From Dasypus novemcinctus (Eukaryota > Chordata > Mammalia > Cingulata > Dasypodidae), in NCBI RefSeq assembly GCF_030445035.2, contig NC_080704.1, forward strand, positions 23,230,499 to 23,294,498: 64,000 nt of DNA, written 5' to 3'. The first letter of the stretch is position 1; the number at the start of each line of letters is the position of its first letter. Shown here one piece after another: positions 11,796-24,794 of this stretch. A program made the translations under genes and the position numbers. The notes beneath the pieces were generated by a model. The model searched no databases. It saw only the letters and a program-made list of their open reading frames with translations, and was not told the DNA's origin.

Positions 11796-13754
11796 AACCT
11801 GACCTATCCTTGGTAACAGGGAAGGAAGGAGAAAAAGGAAGAAAAGGACAGTAAATAGGTAACATAAAATGTGATAGAAATAAGTCTTAATATAGGAATA
11901 ACTACTAAAATAAGTGTTCTAAACTCACTATTAAAAGCTTGAGTTAAACAAAAAAGATCAAACAATATATAATCTACCTGAAACACAAATAAAACAAAGG
12001 GTGCAGAAAGGTTGAAAACACAAATGGTGAGAAAAGATATACCAAGTGAATATAAACCACCAGAATTGGGAGCAGCACTCTTAATACCCGATAAAATGAA
12101 GTCAAACAAAAAGTCTCATAAGGGATAAAAATATTTTTCTATAAAAGCAAAAGTTATAATAGAATCAGAAGGCAAAAACGGTCATGAATATATGTGTAAA
12201 TAACAGTATAGCTTAAAAATGTATATAGCAACTACTTACAGCATTATGGGGAAAATAAAGTATTCAGCAATAATATTCAATTATTAACTAGTGAAAAACA
12301 CCTTTTTCCAAAATTGATAGATCAAGCAATCAAAAACAAGCTGAGACATGAAAATTTTGAATATACAAATTAATAATCTTAAGCCATTAAAAACTAATTA
12401 AATTCAACATATTCTTTTTGAACACGTTTTCAAAAATTGATAATGTAATAAGCCACAAAGGAAGCCTCAATAAATTCCAAAGAATCAATATTAGACACCT
12501 ATGCTCTCCTATAATAATGTAATAAAATTAGAATGTAAAATAAAAGGATTTCTAAAAATTCCCCTGAGAATGGAAACTGAATAGCATATTATTAAAAACC
12601 CCTTTGGTTAATAAGTAAAGCATTAAAATGAAATAAATGTGAATGGCAATGAAAACACTCCTTGTCAAATTTTATGGGACACAGAAATATCCTCACTTAG
12701 AGTGAACTTTAAAGCTTTTAATGCATTTATCAAGAACCATGAAATGTTGAAATGGAATGAGTTACACTTTCAAGTTAAGAAGTTTTAAATAAGTACAGAT
12801 AAAATAGAGCCTAAAAATAATCAAAGAGCATTATGAATAACTCTAAGCAATTGAATTTAAAAACCTAGATGAATAGATTATTTTCTGGAAAAATTTTTTT
12901 AAATGCCAAAATTCACCTAAGAAATTGGCGGAAAAGAATAAGAGGCATTCAAGAAATGTAAATGGCAATTAAAAACTCCCTCTCCCTTTCTAGGACCATA
13001 TGTTTTTATAGGTACTTTCTTCCCAACTTTCAAGGAATCATTTTCATCTTAGATAATTTGCTCTGCAAGATAAAGAACAAAAGCTATCTATCTCATATTA
13101 TGAGGCTAATGAATTCTGATTTCCAAAACTGGACATGGACAATATAGGAAAAGAAAAATTATTCACAGCCTTATCTTACTTTTGAACGTAGATGTCAAAA
13201 CCTGATTGGAGGGAAATAATATTTTTTTCTTAACTGACATAGAAAATGCATTTGATAAAATTTAAAATCTTTTTATGATACAACTCTCTACAAACTAGGA
13301 ATAGAAAATATTATAAAAGAAATTTTCCTTATTGTGGGAAAGACTGTATACCAAATCCCTGCAGCATCCATTTAATTGAGAAATCTTAGAGAAACTTTTA
13401 ACATCAGCAACAAGATGAAGATGTTCCCATCACACTACCATTGAACATAGAGTGGAACCCCTGGACAAAGGTATAAGAAAGAAAAACAAAATAATATTAT
13501 AAAAGTTAGAAGGTAAGAGGTAAAGCTATCATTATGTGTAGATGATATAAATATCTACCTAGCAAATCAATAGAATTAAGTTTCCCAAACACAAGATCAA
13601 TTTATGAAATTATTAGAATTTCTCTATACTAGCAATAACTGTTTAGACATTATTTTTTAAAAAGAGATACTAGTCATAATGGGAAAAGCAAAGCAAAACA
13701 AAACCCCCAAATAAAAACCAAAACAGCACAATAAGCCAATCCCAAATCCCTCCA

Positions 13755-13975
13755 AAGCCAGTGTCAGCAAACTATGGCCTATGAGCCAAATCCAGCCTAC
13801 CGCTTGTTTTGGTAAATAGTTTTATTGGAACACAGCCACACCAATTTCATATTGTCAATGGCTGCTTTCTTGCTACGATGACAGAATTGCGTAGTTGTGA
13901 CAGAACTGTATGGCCCTCAAAGCTAAAATATGTACTATCTTTGTAGAAAAAAGCTGCTAATACCTGCTCTAACAT
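13755..13975 (-). mobile_element. Small DNA-transposon-like repeat inserted in L1
   Basis: The block opens with 'gtgtcagcaaactatggcc' and 'gagccaaatccagcctac', then 'ggaacacagccacaccaatt', and ends before L1 resumes at 'aacatacctaggaattaata'. This is a familiar mammal-wide non-autonomous element, probably hAT-like, but I do not name the family. It sits within the ORF2 reading region, so it entered after the L1 inserted. Confidence 0.6.
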
Positions 13976-14124
13976 ACCTAGGAATTAATATAACCAAAAA
14001 TATACAAGACCTCTATGGGAAAAAAATTAAAGCTCTATTAAAGGACAGAAAAGAAGATCCAAATAAATGGGAGACATTCCTTGCTTTTGGATTGGATGAC
14101 TAAATTTTATTAAAATGTCATATC

Positions 14125-14209
14125 AGCGGAGCAGGTGTAGCTCAGTGGTTGAGCGTCTGCTTTGCATATAAAAGGTCCCAGGTTCAATCCCTGGTACTTC
14201 CTGAAAAAA
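14125..14209 (+). mobile_element. Short monomeric tRNA-derived SINE
   Basis: A simple tRNA-like unit with an A-box region 'ggtgtagctcagtggttg' and a B box, ggttcaatccc, at 14181-14191. It runs directly into a six-A tail without the long DAS body. A 7-bp TSD, gtcatat, is at 14117-14123 and 14210-14216. It is inserted in the L1 ORF2 relic. Confidence 0.88.
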
Positions 14210-15486
14210 GTCATATACCCCTACATTAATTGAAACCAATTATTTAATAACATGAAATTATTTTTTATATTTGTTAGTTGCAAAATGTAACCAAAAATCA
14301 AGAATCCATCAGAATTTTTGAGACACTCAGTAACTTTACTCTAAAATTAATATGAGAGAATAAAAGTTCTGCAAATAGCTAAATCAATTTTGTAAAAGAA
14401 GAACAAAGAGGAGAGCTATCCATTCAGATATTAGTATATACTATGAAACCAGAGTAAGAAAAACGTATGTGGTAATGATGCAAGAACAAAGAGACCAATG
14501 GAACAGCACAGAGTTCAGAGAAAGACCTTGTGTATATGGGAATTTAATATATGATGAAAGTGGCACCAGAAATCAATAGATGGCACCAGGTAAGCTAGCT
14601 CGCTATCTGGAGAAAAATAAAACTGCCATCCTACTTAATATCACATCCAATAATAGACTCCAGATGCATGAAAGACTTAAATGCTAAAGATAAAGCTATA
14701 AAGTTAATAGAAGATAAGGCTGGAGAATTCTTTGTGACCTCAGGGACTAGAGCTTCTTAAGAAATAATGCCTCAAATCAAAAATAAGGAAGTAAATTATG
14801 GTGAATTTGGTTTTAAAATTAAGAATTTCTGCTCATGAAGAAAATATAGACAAAGTAAACAGTCCGATGATAGGCTGGGAGAAAATATTTGCAGTGTCAA
14901 ACTTAATAAGAAACTCCTACTAACAAACAAGAAAAAGATACTTAGTACAAAAATAGGGCAAAAGGATAAGAGCTGGCAATTCACAGAAGAGGGAAGCAAA
15001 AGACTATATCATGTATATATAGATATGCTGAGAATTGTTAGTAATTAGGGAAATGCAAATCAAAACAAGGGATAACATTTTACACCTATCAGGCTGGCCA
15101 AAAAAAAAAAAGGTGGAGAATAAGAAGCCCGTGGGGAGATAGCAACCATTATACTTTCCTGGAGGGAGGGTGGAGCGCAAACTCGTGCAATCATTCTAGA
15201 GAGAAGCTGGCAGTTTTCAGTCAAATTATATATATGAATGTAATATTTTTTTAAAAAAATGAATAAATAAAATAAAATAATTTTAAAAAAATCTATAGAC
15301 CTTATTGCCCAGCAATTCCACTTCTGGTTTTGTATCCCAGAGAAATTCTCATCACAGCATTAATTGTGGTAGTGGGGGATGAAGTATAGGGGGCAATCCA
15401 GATGCCTAGAACTGGGGAACTGAGTGAGATGTCAGTGGTGTAATTTAGGAATACCATGCAATAGTTAGACACATTGGATGGGTCGT

Positions 15487-15608
15487 ACACAGTCGCAGAA
15501 GCGGACAAAGAAGACTACGCAGCAAATGGACACAGAGAACAGACAACTGGGGGGGTGCTGGGGTGGGGGAAGGGGAGAGAAATAAATAAAATACATCTTT
15601 AAAAAAAA
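15487..15608 (+). mobile_element. 5'-truncated DAS-SINE fragment
   Basis: Only the DAS 3' part is present: 'gcagaagcggacaaagaag', 'gcagcaaatggacacagag', the G-rich run and an AAATAAATAAAA tail ending in eight As. The tRNA head is missing, so it cannot be transcribed from its own promoter. No convincing TSD was found. Confidence 0.88.
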
Positions 15609-15744
15609 GCAAATAGCCTTTTAAAAGTAATACTCCTGTATACCTCTTCTATAACTTTTCTTTCTTACTTGTTAAGAACAATTTTCCATTCAGTTAATAT
15701 GTTACTCACTTAACTTTTAATGGCTTGACAAAAAAAAAAACACA

Positions 15745-16962
15745 AAACCTGCAATGAGATATCTCACACCAAACAGAATGGTCATTATTAAAAACATAGA
15801 AAACTACAGGTGCTGGAGAGGATGTGGAGAAATGAGGAACACTCCCTCACTGTTGGTGGGAGTATAAAATGGTGGAGCCTCTGTGGAAGATGCTTTGATG
15901 ATTCCTCAGGAAGCTACATATAGAAATGCCATATGATCCAGCAATACCACTACCAGGAATATATTCAGAAGAACTGAAAGCAGGGATGTGAACAGATATT
16001 TGCACGCTGATGCTGATAGTGGCATTATTCACAATTGCTAAAAGATGGAAATAACCTAAGTGTCGGTCAACTGATGAATGCGCAAACAAAATGAGGTATA
16101 TTCATACGAGGGAATATTATTTAGCTGTAAGAAGAAATCAATTGGGGGAGTACATGACAACATGGAGGAACCTTGAGGATATTGTGTTGCGTGTAGTAAG
16201 CCAGACGTAAAAGGACAAGTAGTGTATGGTCTCACTTACATGAACTGAATACAATGAATAGACTTACAGAGCTGGTCCATGAAGTGTAGGTCTGTGGGAG
16301 ATGGAATGGGGGATGAGAAGGGAAAGCTGATGCTGGATGTATGTAGAATGTTTAATACAGTCAAATGTAAATATGTGGTAGTGGTTGGACTTGATGGTAA
16401 CACATTATAATGAATGTAACAAACACTATTGATTTATAGATGTGATTGTGGCTGGAATGCGTAGTCTAGGGAGGTTAATATTAGTTGGAGGACAGCTGGA
16501 GGATAATATAGCATGATTTTGGAAGTGGATGAGGAATGTGGCTGATAGTATAAATACAGGAATGTTCTTCTTATACAAGGTGTTAAGAATGTGGTGATAC
16601 ATGGGACATATAACTAATACAGTTTATAGACTATATACGACATTGCAATGTTTTGGTAGCAAAAGCAAAGCTGGTACTATAGTAATGTTAAAGGTAAAAA
16701 AAAAGAATATGGGGTTTGGTTTTGTGAGCTGTATGATTAAGCATTCTTTTCTCTTCATTTTTTTCTTTAATAAGGAGACCTTGACTATGTCATTTAACTA
16801 ATTTGAACACTAGAGGAACAACTGAGTTAGTCGTTGGAGTTTGATGAGCTAAAAGTACCTGGAAAGAACTTTTTAGGAGTAATGCTTCCATAACTTGTTG
16901 AGCTGCCTTTTTTTTGTTATTTTATTTTTTTGAATTTGAAATAAAATTATTAAAAAAACCCC
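15745..16962 (+). mobile_element. L1 3' end, xenarthran-type
   Basis: It starts in the L1 end block 'gagaggatgtggagaaatga' with 'cactgttggtgggagtataa', continues through 'catatgatccagcaatacc' and 'tagtggcattattcacaatt', and then enters the 3' UTR shared with the copy at 3140. It ends in AAATAAAATTATTAAAAAAA at about 16943-16962. It is 5'-truncated and non-coding. Confidence 0.8.
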
Positions 16963-16964
16963 AG

Positions 16965-17985
16965 TGTTGAATGAAAACAAAGGGGATGTGAATGGGAGTG
17001 AGGAATGAGACAAACGGAATAAAGAAAGAAAGAATAACAGGAGTGGGGTCTTGACTGGACAAATGCTGCCAGTGTGCTGTGAACTGAGGAATATAATCAA
17101 CTCAAGCCTGTCTCCTCCAAATGCTCCCCACCACGTTTGCTCTCAAGGCTTCAGAAGACTGCCAAGATGGTCTTTCCTAAGCCTACACTCTAAAGACAGA
17201 GGCTTTCTGCCAGATCTGTCCAGCTGAAGGACCTCTTACTTAGCTGAATGCCCACTGCCAACCTCTCAGCCCCATTGCCTCTGACCTTGTGGTCAGGCTG
17301 AGCTTTTACTGGGAAAAGTCTCCCTCTTGAAAGGTACTTACTTTTGGCTTATGCTATAAAGGGTTAGGATTTCCTAGGTTTCCCAGATCTTTTGGGTGTC
17401 ACTGTCAGTTTGATCCGATTGAATTTATAGCTACCAGCTATTTCTTTCTTTTCTGGTCTATTGCTGACACCCGTCACAGATTCCCAACAGACTGTGGAAT
17501 TATTATTTTTCATTTAATGGTTTTTATAAGAAGGAGAGGTAAATGTCTGTGTTCACTCAATTATCTTGAATCAGAAGTCTGAAAGATTTATTATTTACTT
17601 TTTAATTTTGTGCTTCAACACCCCTAATCTAAATTTCAAACTCAGGGCTGTTGAAATAGCTTTCTTAAATATTTTAAGCTTGGCTTCTGAGAAAATTGCT
17701 TTAAACTCAGAACTCCAACAAGTTTAGACAGCTCTGCTATTTGTAGGTTTTTAATATGCCCTCATGCTCAACATCTTGGGTGCAAATTTGAGAACACTAA
17801 GCAGTCTTGAAATTGCTTTAGTACTTGAAGGGAAATTAAATTCATAAATCAATAAAGAAAAGAAAGGAAAAATGCGTGAAAGCAGTGATTTATTTATGCA
17901 TTAAATGCTAATATTGACACAGCTCCTTATACGTTTTTAAATTCCCAGAATTTTCTAAACTTGTTGATTATTTTAATCTTATTGT
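16965..17985. other. Stretch without a recognisable gene or repeat
   Basis: No gene or clear repeat was seen in this stretch. Confidence 0.4.
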
Positions 17986-18439
17986 CACTGTACTTGTAAG
18001 TGTAGTTTTTAAAATAAACTTTTTTACAACACTTTTTTAAGTGCACAAATCATAGATACACACCTCAATGAATTTTCGGAGGAAACACACCCATGTGTAA
18101 TCACCCATTAGATCAAGAAATAGAACTTTACAGACTCCCTAGAAGGGTCCCTCATGACAACACCCACACACTTGCTCCTCCTGCCAAGATAGTCACCACC
18201 CTGACTTTTAGAACCATGGATTCATTTGGCCTGTTTTGAACTTTATATAAATGGAATCAGATGATACATGTTCCTTTGTGTCATTTAATATTGCTAGTGA
18301 TACTCATTCATGTTACTGTGTAGATGTAGTTCATCAATTTTCTTTTTCTATATAGTATTCCACTATATGAATATGCCACAATTTATTTATCCTTCTACCA
18401 TCGATAAATACTTGGGGTATTTTCATCAATAGATATTTT

Positions 18440-18945
18440 GGGTGTTACTCCATCCCCAAATCCTCAAGAGAGAGGAATGAACAAACATAAGGGGGGAATG
18501 CAACTATGGACTAAGGTAGATATTATTCTAGTAATGGAAGAACTTTTAATATTGTTATAAAGACAGTGGTCACAAGGGGCTCTGAGGGAAGGGAGAGGGA
18601 AGAATTGGTGTAACATGGGGCATGTTTGAGACACTGGGATTGTTCTGCATGACACTGCAATGATGGATACAGGCCATTCCACATTTTGTCAAAACCTGTA
18701 AAATTGCGCTCTGCAAAGTGTAAACCGTAATGTGAATTATAGACCATGGCTAGTAGCAATGCTTCAAAATGTGTTCATTAATTGGAACAAATGTACCACA
18801 CACTAATGAAAGATGGTATTAATGTGGGAAGGTGTGGGAGGGGGAGAGGGTGGAGTATATGGTAATTCTTTATATTATCGATGTAACATGTATGTAATCT
18901 AAAGCTCCTTTAAAAATAAAGAAAAATATTATTAAAAAAATAGCA
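18440..18945 (+). mobile_element. Xenarthran-type L1 3' end nested in an opposite-strand L1
   Basis: It matches the copies at 39495 and 26030: 'gagggaagggagagggaaga', 'ttcaaaatgtgttcattaat', 'aatgtaccacacactaatga' and the end 'tgtaacatgtatgtaatct' followed by an A-rich tail. The host L1 is cut between 'gtgttactcc' and 'tataaatatcc'. I could not find a clean TSD. Confidence 0.7.
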
Positions 18946-20317
18946 CTACTATAAATATCCTTGACATGTCTTCTGGTGCACATTTATGCTCTCTTTTATT
19001 AGTTATGTACCTAAGGGTGAGATTTCTGGGTTATAGGGAATGCACATGTTCAGCTTTAATAGAGACACCCAAAGTTTCCCAGAGCAGTTGCACAAATTTA
19101 CGTTCCTGCCAGCAGTGTGTGAAAGTTTCAGTTGTTCCACATCCTTGTCAATACTTGATATTGTCAGTCTTAGCCAATAAAAGCTTAACCATGTTATTGG
19201 GTGTGTAGTGGGATATCATTGTGGTTTTAATTTTGCATTTAATTTGTGTATTTAATTAATACAATTTGCATTTTCCTGATAGTTAATACAATTGAGCACA
19301 TTTTTATTGGGTTGTCTTTTTCTTATGGATTTTTAGGAGTCTTCCTCCCTCCAGTCCTTCTTTTAAAAATATATTCTGGATATAAATCCTTTGCCATTTT
19401 ATGCATTGAAAAAAATTTCTCTTGATGTGTGGATTATCTTTTCACTCTTTTAATAGTGTCAAATTTCCTAATGTCGATGTAGTCCAATTTATGGATAGAG
19501 TTTTTTGTTCTGTTTAAGACATTGTTACCTACTCCTTAGTCGTGAAAATATTTTTCTGTCATATTCCTTCTTTATTGTTTTACCTTTAACATTTAATATT
19601 ACAATTCTCTTGGAATTGATTAATTTGTTTTGTGTAGGTGAGTGTCAAGTTCCTTCCTTCTTTCCTCCCTTCCTCCCTTAATTTGGATATCTCATTGACC
19701 CAAAGTCATTGATTGAAAAGACTGTCCTTCTTCTACTTCCTCTTTTATAAATTCATCATAGTAGAAGATGTGTGTGTTTATTCTGTTCATTAATTTGTGG
19801 TTTTTGTTGGTCAATCTTTGTGCAAATAGCACATTGTCATACATACTATAGCTTTATAATATGTCTTGATACCACTAGTGTATGGTTTCCATTTTGTTCT
19901 TCATTATCATTGTCTTGGCTATTCTTAGGCCTTTTCATTTCCAGAAAATTTTATAAGTAGCTTGTTAATGTATTGTTTCAAAATGGCTTGCTGAAATTTG
20001 GGTTGGGATTGCATTAAATTATAGTTCAATTTGGGGGGAGATTGATATTTTATAATCTCAATATTACAATCAGTCAACATGATTTAGTCTCCCACTTATT
20101 TATGTTTTAAAAATTTCTCTTGGAAAAGTTTTGTAGTTTTCTGTGTAGAGGGCTTGCACATCTTCAGTGATATTGATTTCTATTCATTTGATCTTTTTTG
20201 ATGCTGTTGTGAATAGTGACTTTTAAAATCTCATTTCTTACTGCTTGTTGTTGGTAAAGGGAAATAACATTAATTATTATATACTGACTTGCTAAACTTA
20301 ATTACTACATCTAATAT

Positions 20318-20324
20318 ATATATA

Positions 20325-20382
<58 letters not shown>
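20318..20382. repeat. (TG)n(TA)n array at the SINE tail
   Basis: The array starts at the TSD edge, runs through (TG)6 and then about 21 TA units. It sits where the A-rich tail of the minus-strand SINE would be, so it probably grew from that tail. Confidence 0.9.
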
Positions 20383-20383
<1 letters not shown>

Positions 20384-20745
20384 TCCCCCTTGTGCCTTTT
20401 GCATGCTGTCTACTCTCTGTGTGCATTCGCTGTATGTTCTTCTGTCTGTATTTATTTATTTTTATTTCCCCGACCCCCTTGCGGCTTGCTTGTGTCTGCT
20501 CTCTGTGTTCATTTGCTGCGCGCTCTTCTGTGTTTTTGCTTGTCTCCCTTTTTTGTTGTGTCACCTTGCTGAGTCAGCTCTCCGTGGCGTCTGCAGGCCT
20601 GAGTGGTGCTCCAAGGTGCTTGTGGGCTGGGCGTTGCTCTGCAGCATGTGGGCGAGCCTGCCTTCACAAGGAGGCCCCAGGACACAAACCCAGGGCCCCC
20701 CATATGGTAGAAGGGAGCCCAACTGATTGAGCCACAGCTGCTTCC
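20318..20745 (-). mobile_element. DAS-type SINE, variant with a duplicated tail region
   Basis: A perfect 13-bp TSD, ctacatctaatat, lies at 20305-20317 and 20746-20758. The plus-strand reading ends with the complement of the tRNA head ('gagccacagctgcttccc'). The 'ctctgtgt...catt(t/c)gctg' block occurs twice, at about 20414 and 20496, so the tail-proximal part is duplicated compared with other copies. The tail is replaced by a (TG)n(TA)n array. Confidence 0.85.
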
Positions 20746-22789
20746 CTACATCTAATATTTTTATTTGTTATATTTTGGATTTTCTAAATACAGTCATGTT
20801 GCCTACAATTAAATACAGTTTTGCTTCTTTCTTTCCAATCCCTTTTTTTTCTCTCTCACCCTAGTGCATTTACTAGTTGCAAGTACAAAATTGAATAGCA
20901 GCGGTAACAACAGGCAACCTTATCTTATTCCTGATCTTAGGGAAAGCTTTGGATATTTCATTATTAAGAATGAGATTTGTGGTAGATAGATTAATGGAAT
21001 TAAGCAAGTTCTCTTCTATATCATATTTACTAGGAGGATTTTTTTCCCTTTGAAATCATGTATGAGGTTTGAATTTTAGCAAATGCTTTCTTTGTGCATG
21101 AATGGAGATGATCATATGCATCTCCTTTTTTCTATTAATGTGGTGAATTACATACCTTGATTTTTTGACTATTAATCTGACTTTACATTCCTTAAATAAA
21201 TTCAACTATTTCATCATATATAGTCCTTTTTATGTGTTGCTGGATTCAGTTTGTTATAATTTTATTTAGGATTATTGCATTTATCCATGGGAGAAAGTCC
21301 TTGTCAGGTATCAAGGTTATGCTGGCCTTTTTAAAATTTTACAGGTATAAAGTTGTTGTAATAATTTCTTATTATAATTTTAATGTCTGTGGGGTCTGTA
21401 GTGATAGCCCAGTTTTCATTCTTTATATTGGGTTTTTGTGCACTTTCTTTTTCTCTCACACTGTTTTTCTTGATTTGTCTTGCTGGTGGTTTATATTTTA
21501 TTCTTAGTGTTTCAAAGAACAAACATTTGTTTTTTTATCTTCTATATTGAATAGGTGCCTGCAGCCCCTGATGCCACTGTTGTTGCTGCTATTCCAACTG
21601 CTTATCACAATATTGTCTGCAGGGTGAGACAAAGGAGGGGAAAAAAAAAAAAGGAAAATGGGGGAATTTCCCCTACTCTGAGTCAGCTTTATGAATTTCC
21701 TTTCTGTTTCCTGAAGGCAGAACTAAAGTGCTTTCTCAGAACTCTGTCTATGCCTGGGAGCCCATTACCTGGTTTCAGCTTGCCTGTCCATGCCAGGTAA
21801 TACCAGAGGACTAAAAAGGGGAAACTTAACTGCTTCAGGAGTACTTCAAATTCTGATCTTCCCCATCCAGCTCCTAAAACTTACTTTCCAGACTCCTCAA
21901 ATATCTGCTGAATGCCTTCTTTCCAGATTTTATAGTTGCATTCAGTGGGAGATACACTGTAAAATGTGCTGACTCCATCTTATCCATAACTGGAAGTCCA
22001 TTAGTGTAATTTCTATGATCTCCAGTTCTCTGCCTACATTCTCCTCTTGTAACTTAATCCGTTGAACATATTATCATAGTTTTTTTACAGTCTCTGTCTA
22101 AAAACTCCATTCTCTGGGTCTTTTTCTATCATGTTTTTTTTTTCTCTCTTGGTCATCATTTATATCTTATCTCCATATATGTCTGAGTATTTTTTTTATT
22201 GAGTGCAAGGTATTTGTATTAAAATATTTTTAGAGATATTTTGGTGCTTTATCCAGTCATGGATTAAGATTAGTGAAAACTGGACTTTATTCTTTTTGAA
22301 GGCTGATCTATTTCCAGTTCATCCTTCCTCCCAGCAGGTAGCCCTTTGGGGTCCTGACTGATGAGTTGGAATATTTTTCCAGGACCCCTTTTTCTTCTTG
22401 GCAGTCTGAACTCCAATTTTTGTCCCCTTATGCTCAGCTATGTTTAGGTCTTCAGCCTCTCAGATGCTGCTTTCACTTTTATAACTGTCATTCACCTCAA
22501 TTGTAAAAGTACTCCCCAATGCCTGTCTTAGATCTCTTGGCTTCTCTAATCTTCTAGATCTGGGCTCTGCAATTCTCGCTGACTTGGTAGCTCTGTGATT
22601 CATTCAAGCTAAGGTTTTTATGCTTTGTCCCAGTTTTTCTAATTGTTCTTAGCAGGGTTATTGGTCTGAAAGAACCTATTTAGCCATTAGTCCAGAGGGA
22701 ACTATTGAAACTATGAATGTGATCATGACACCTTTCTCCACAGAAACCTTTAATATGTCCTCAATTCTAATTACTACCCATTCCTATCC

Positions 22790-23155
22790 TTATCCTTGCA
22801 ATTTTTTTTCTGAACCAGATATACTATTTCATGCTGCTGTGGCTTTTCTTATATTTTGTCCTCTACCTGGAGTTCTTTCCTGTCTCTTCTCTTCCTGGAA
22901 AACTAAATCTGTTTCTTCATAACCCATGTTTTATTTTATCTTGTTCTTTAGAGTCCCTTTTCTTTTGGCCTCTGTATTTCATACATGCTATTCTAGTTGT
23001 AACTCTCATCCATCCTTACAATTATTTGATTATATGTCTACCTTCCTCACTAGAATGTGAGCTCTTTTATAGCAGAGATCATATATTCTTCATTTTTGTA
23101 TTTTCAAGCACCTAGTACAGTATTTAGCATGAATGAAGTGTCAAATAAATATTCT
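22790..23155 (+). repeat. L2 LINE 3' end
   Basis: The blocks follow L2 order: 'tacctggagttctttcctgt', 'tagagtcccttttc', 'actagaatgtgagctctttt', 'agcacctagtacagtattta' and an AAATAAAT end. Ancient and non-coding. Confidence 0.8.
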
Positions 23156-23689
23156 TTGCCTGAAATTAGTTGAGCTACAAAAACACATACAAGTATAAGC
23201 CTGGTTTTGTTCTGTGTTTATCTCCCAGTTCATCTTCTCTCAGGAACTGTGAAGGCCTTAGCTAGGACTCACTAATTGAAATGTCTCAGGCTTTGGTTGT
23301 CTTCATATATAGAATGATTAATTATTATTCCTCACTGTCTGTTGTGTTTAATATGGATATTGTAGACTGGTCAAATTGCAGACTTTGTATCAGGTTTGAT
23401 ACTAACTCTACCAACCTCTCAGTTAGTGTCTGAATTGTTTAAAGCTCAGACTTTAAAGTTCAGAACACTTAACAATTTTATGTCTCTGTTTCAAGCCATT
23501 TGTTCTTATTAGTTCTCTCACAGTTCTTCACAAATATTTTTAGCCCATCCTGGTTTTCAGCAGAAAATGTTCACCTCCTAGGTTGACTGTTACCTCAAAA
23601 AGTCTTTCCTACTGTGTAGAAGTAATTTTCTCTGTTGTCATCCCCAGGATGCTGCTTTAAATCTGCCCCCTCTGCACCCCTCCAGACCT

Positions 23690-24775
23690 CAACTGTCTGG
23701 GGATTTGCCATTTCATTGTTTCATGGTACAGGAGCAACACTGCTAAAGTGAATTAAAATAATATAGGGGCATTGCACTCTTACAGTGCTGTAGCATTTTA
23801 GACCCTATTGTTAGGCCCTTCAGTGACCACCAAATGAAATTAAGCCTTAGTATAATCAAAGCCTAAGAAATGCCTTCTGAAAATCTCCTTGTTACTCACA
23901 TGTGGCCCTCTGTAAGCCAAACTCTGTAAATAAACTCACTACCTTCCCCCCAAGGTGGGACATGACTCCCAGGGATGAGCAACTCTGGCACCAAGGGATT
24001 ATTTATGTGCATTAATCAGCAATGCATTTGGAGAAAGAACTTGATCAAAAGGCGGAAACACTAAATACAATAGAATTTTTATGGCCAAGAGATTTCAAAA
24101 TGAGTTGGGAGGTCATTCTGAACGTTAAGCTTATGCAAATCTCAGCCAGCATTCATTAATTGCCACAGTAAACAAAGCCCCAAACAAAAGTGCTCCTGAG
24201 GGCCCTAGGGATGTCCGGACACCATAGGCAAGCCAGATTGCCTCACGGTCCCCTCAATGGGCCTTATCTGGGAATATATATAAATCTACTTCCCCAATAT
24301 AACATAGTTATTCTCATTCATAAATTCCCTAATCATGATTCTTCTCCTTTTATCTGAACCTATAATTTTCAATTTACCGGTTATGTATGGTTCTCAAAGA
24401 CTAAAAGCCTTCAGGTGGTTCATATGCCAGTTGAGCCCTGAAACCTAGCAGACATGCAGTCATCTCCTATGCTTCAATTCTTCAGGTCTGCTCTGGACAA
24501 CCAACTAAATGATGAGGATACACCTGCCCTACTCCCAAAACAAGGAGTATCTTCAATTGCAGGCAAAACAACCCCACTCCTCTGCCCCATAATATCTACA
24601 TCTTTTCTCAGCCTGAAGCAGCCTGAGTAGGTACCACCTCAAACCCCTCAAGATGGAGGAATGAGCAAAAATGGGGAGAGTATAGCCATTGAGCAAAACA
24701 GAGTTATGTTATTGTAGTTGTTAATTGAGTAACTTGTAACATTGATACAAATAATATATTTTTTAATTAAAAAAG
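23690..24775 (+). mobile_element. L1-related xenarthran element with a shared 5' module
   Basis: Positions 23941-24000 align without gaps to 4081-4140 at 50 of 60 columns ('ccttccccc', 'gtgggacatgac', 'gggatgagc'). Downstream sequence differs from the 1.6-kb element and ends at about 24770 in an A-rich stretch after 'taacattgatacaaataata'. It has no coding capacity. I read it as a 3'-end lineage of xenarthran L1 or a non-autonomous relative. The 5' limit is uncertain. Confidence 0.55.
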
Positions 24776-24794
24776 AAAAGAAAAGGGGATAAGA

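Larger units (their letters stand above)
11800..15486 (+). pseudogene. Decayed L1 ORF2 and 3' region (endonuclease and reverse transcriptase remnant)
   Basis: This is the remains of an L1 second open frame, which once encoded an endonuclease and a reverse transcriptase. Landmarks in order are an EN-region stretch at 11900-12100 ('ggagcagcactcttaatacc'), 'aagccacaaag' near 12453, the RT phrase 'aaatgcatttgataaaattt' (K-A-F-D-K-I) at about 13244, and a YADD-box relic 'ttatgtgtagatgatata' (L-C-V-D-D-I) at about 13533. An 'attgcccagcaattccac' 3' block follows at about 15304. Many stops and frameshifts break it and no long frame survives. It is interrupted by a DNA-element remnant at about 13755-13975 and a short SINE at 14125-14209. 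Confidence 0.8.
17990..22690 (-). pseudogene. Long, decayed old L1 (ORF2 to 5' region), minus strand
   Basis: In plus-strand reading it begins with the complement of an L1 3' UTR (18000-18435). It continues with ORF2 sequence (for example 'ccaatttatggatagagttt' near 19489 and 'caaaatggcttgctgaaatt' near 19980) to about 21530 and ends with a 5'-UTR-like block (21970-22690, 'ctctgggtctttttctatc'). It is interrupted by an L1 3' end at about 18440-18945 and a SINE at 20318-20745. No long frame survives. The 21540-21970 part is poorly matched and could be unrelated. Confidence 0.65.

Noticed and set aside
14125..14209. Possible functional tRNA gene
   Set aside because: It has A and B boxes but runs into an A tail, has a TSD and no clean cloverleaf acceptor end; it is a SINE.
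20289..20730. 145- and 134-codon frames with an Ile-Tyr run
   Set aside because: Translation of the TA array followed by the minus-strand SINE.
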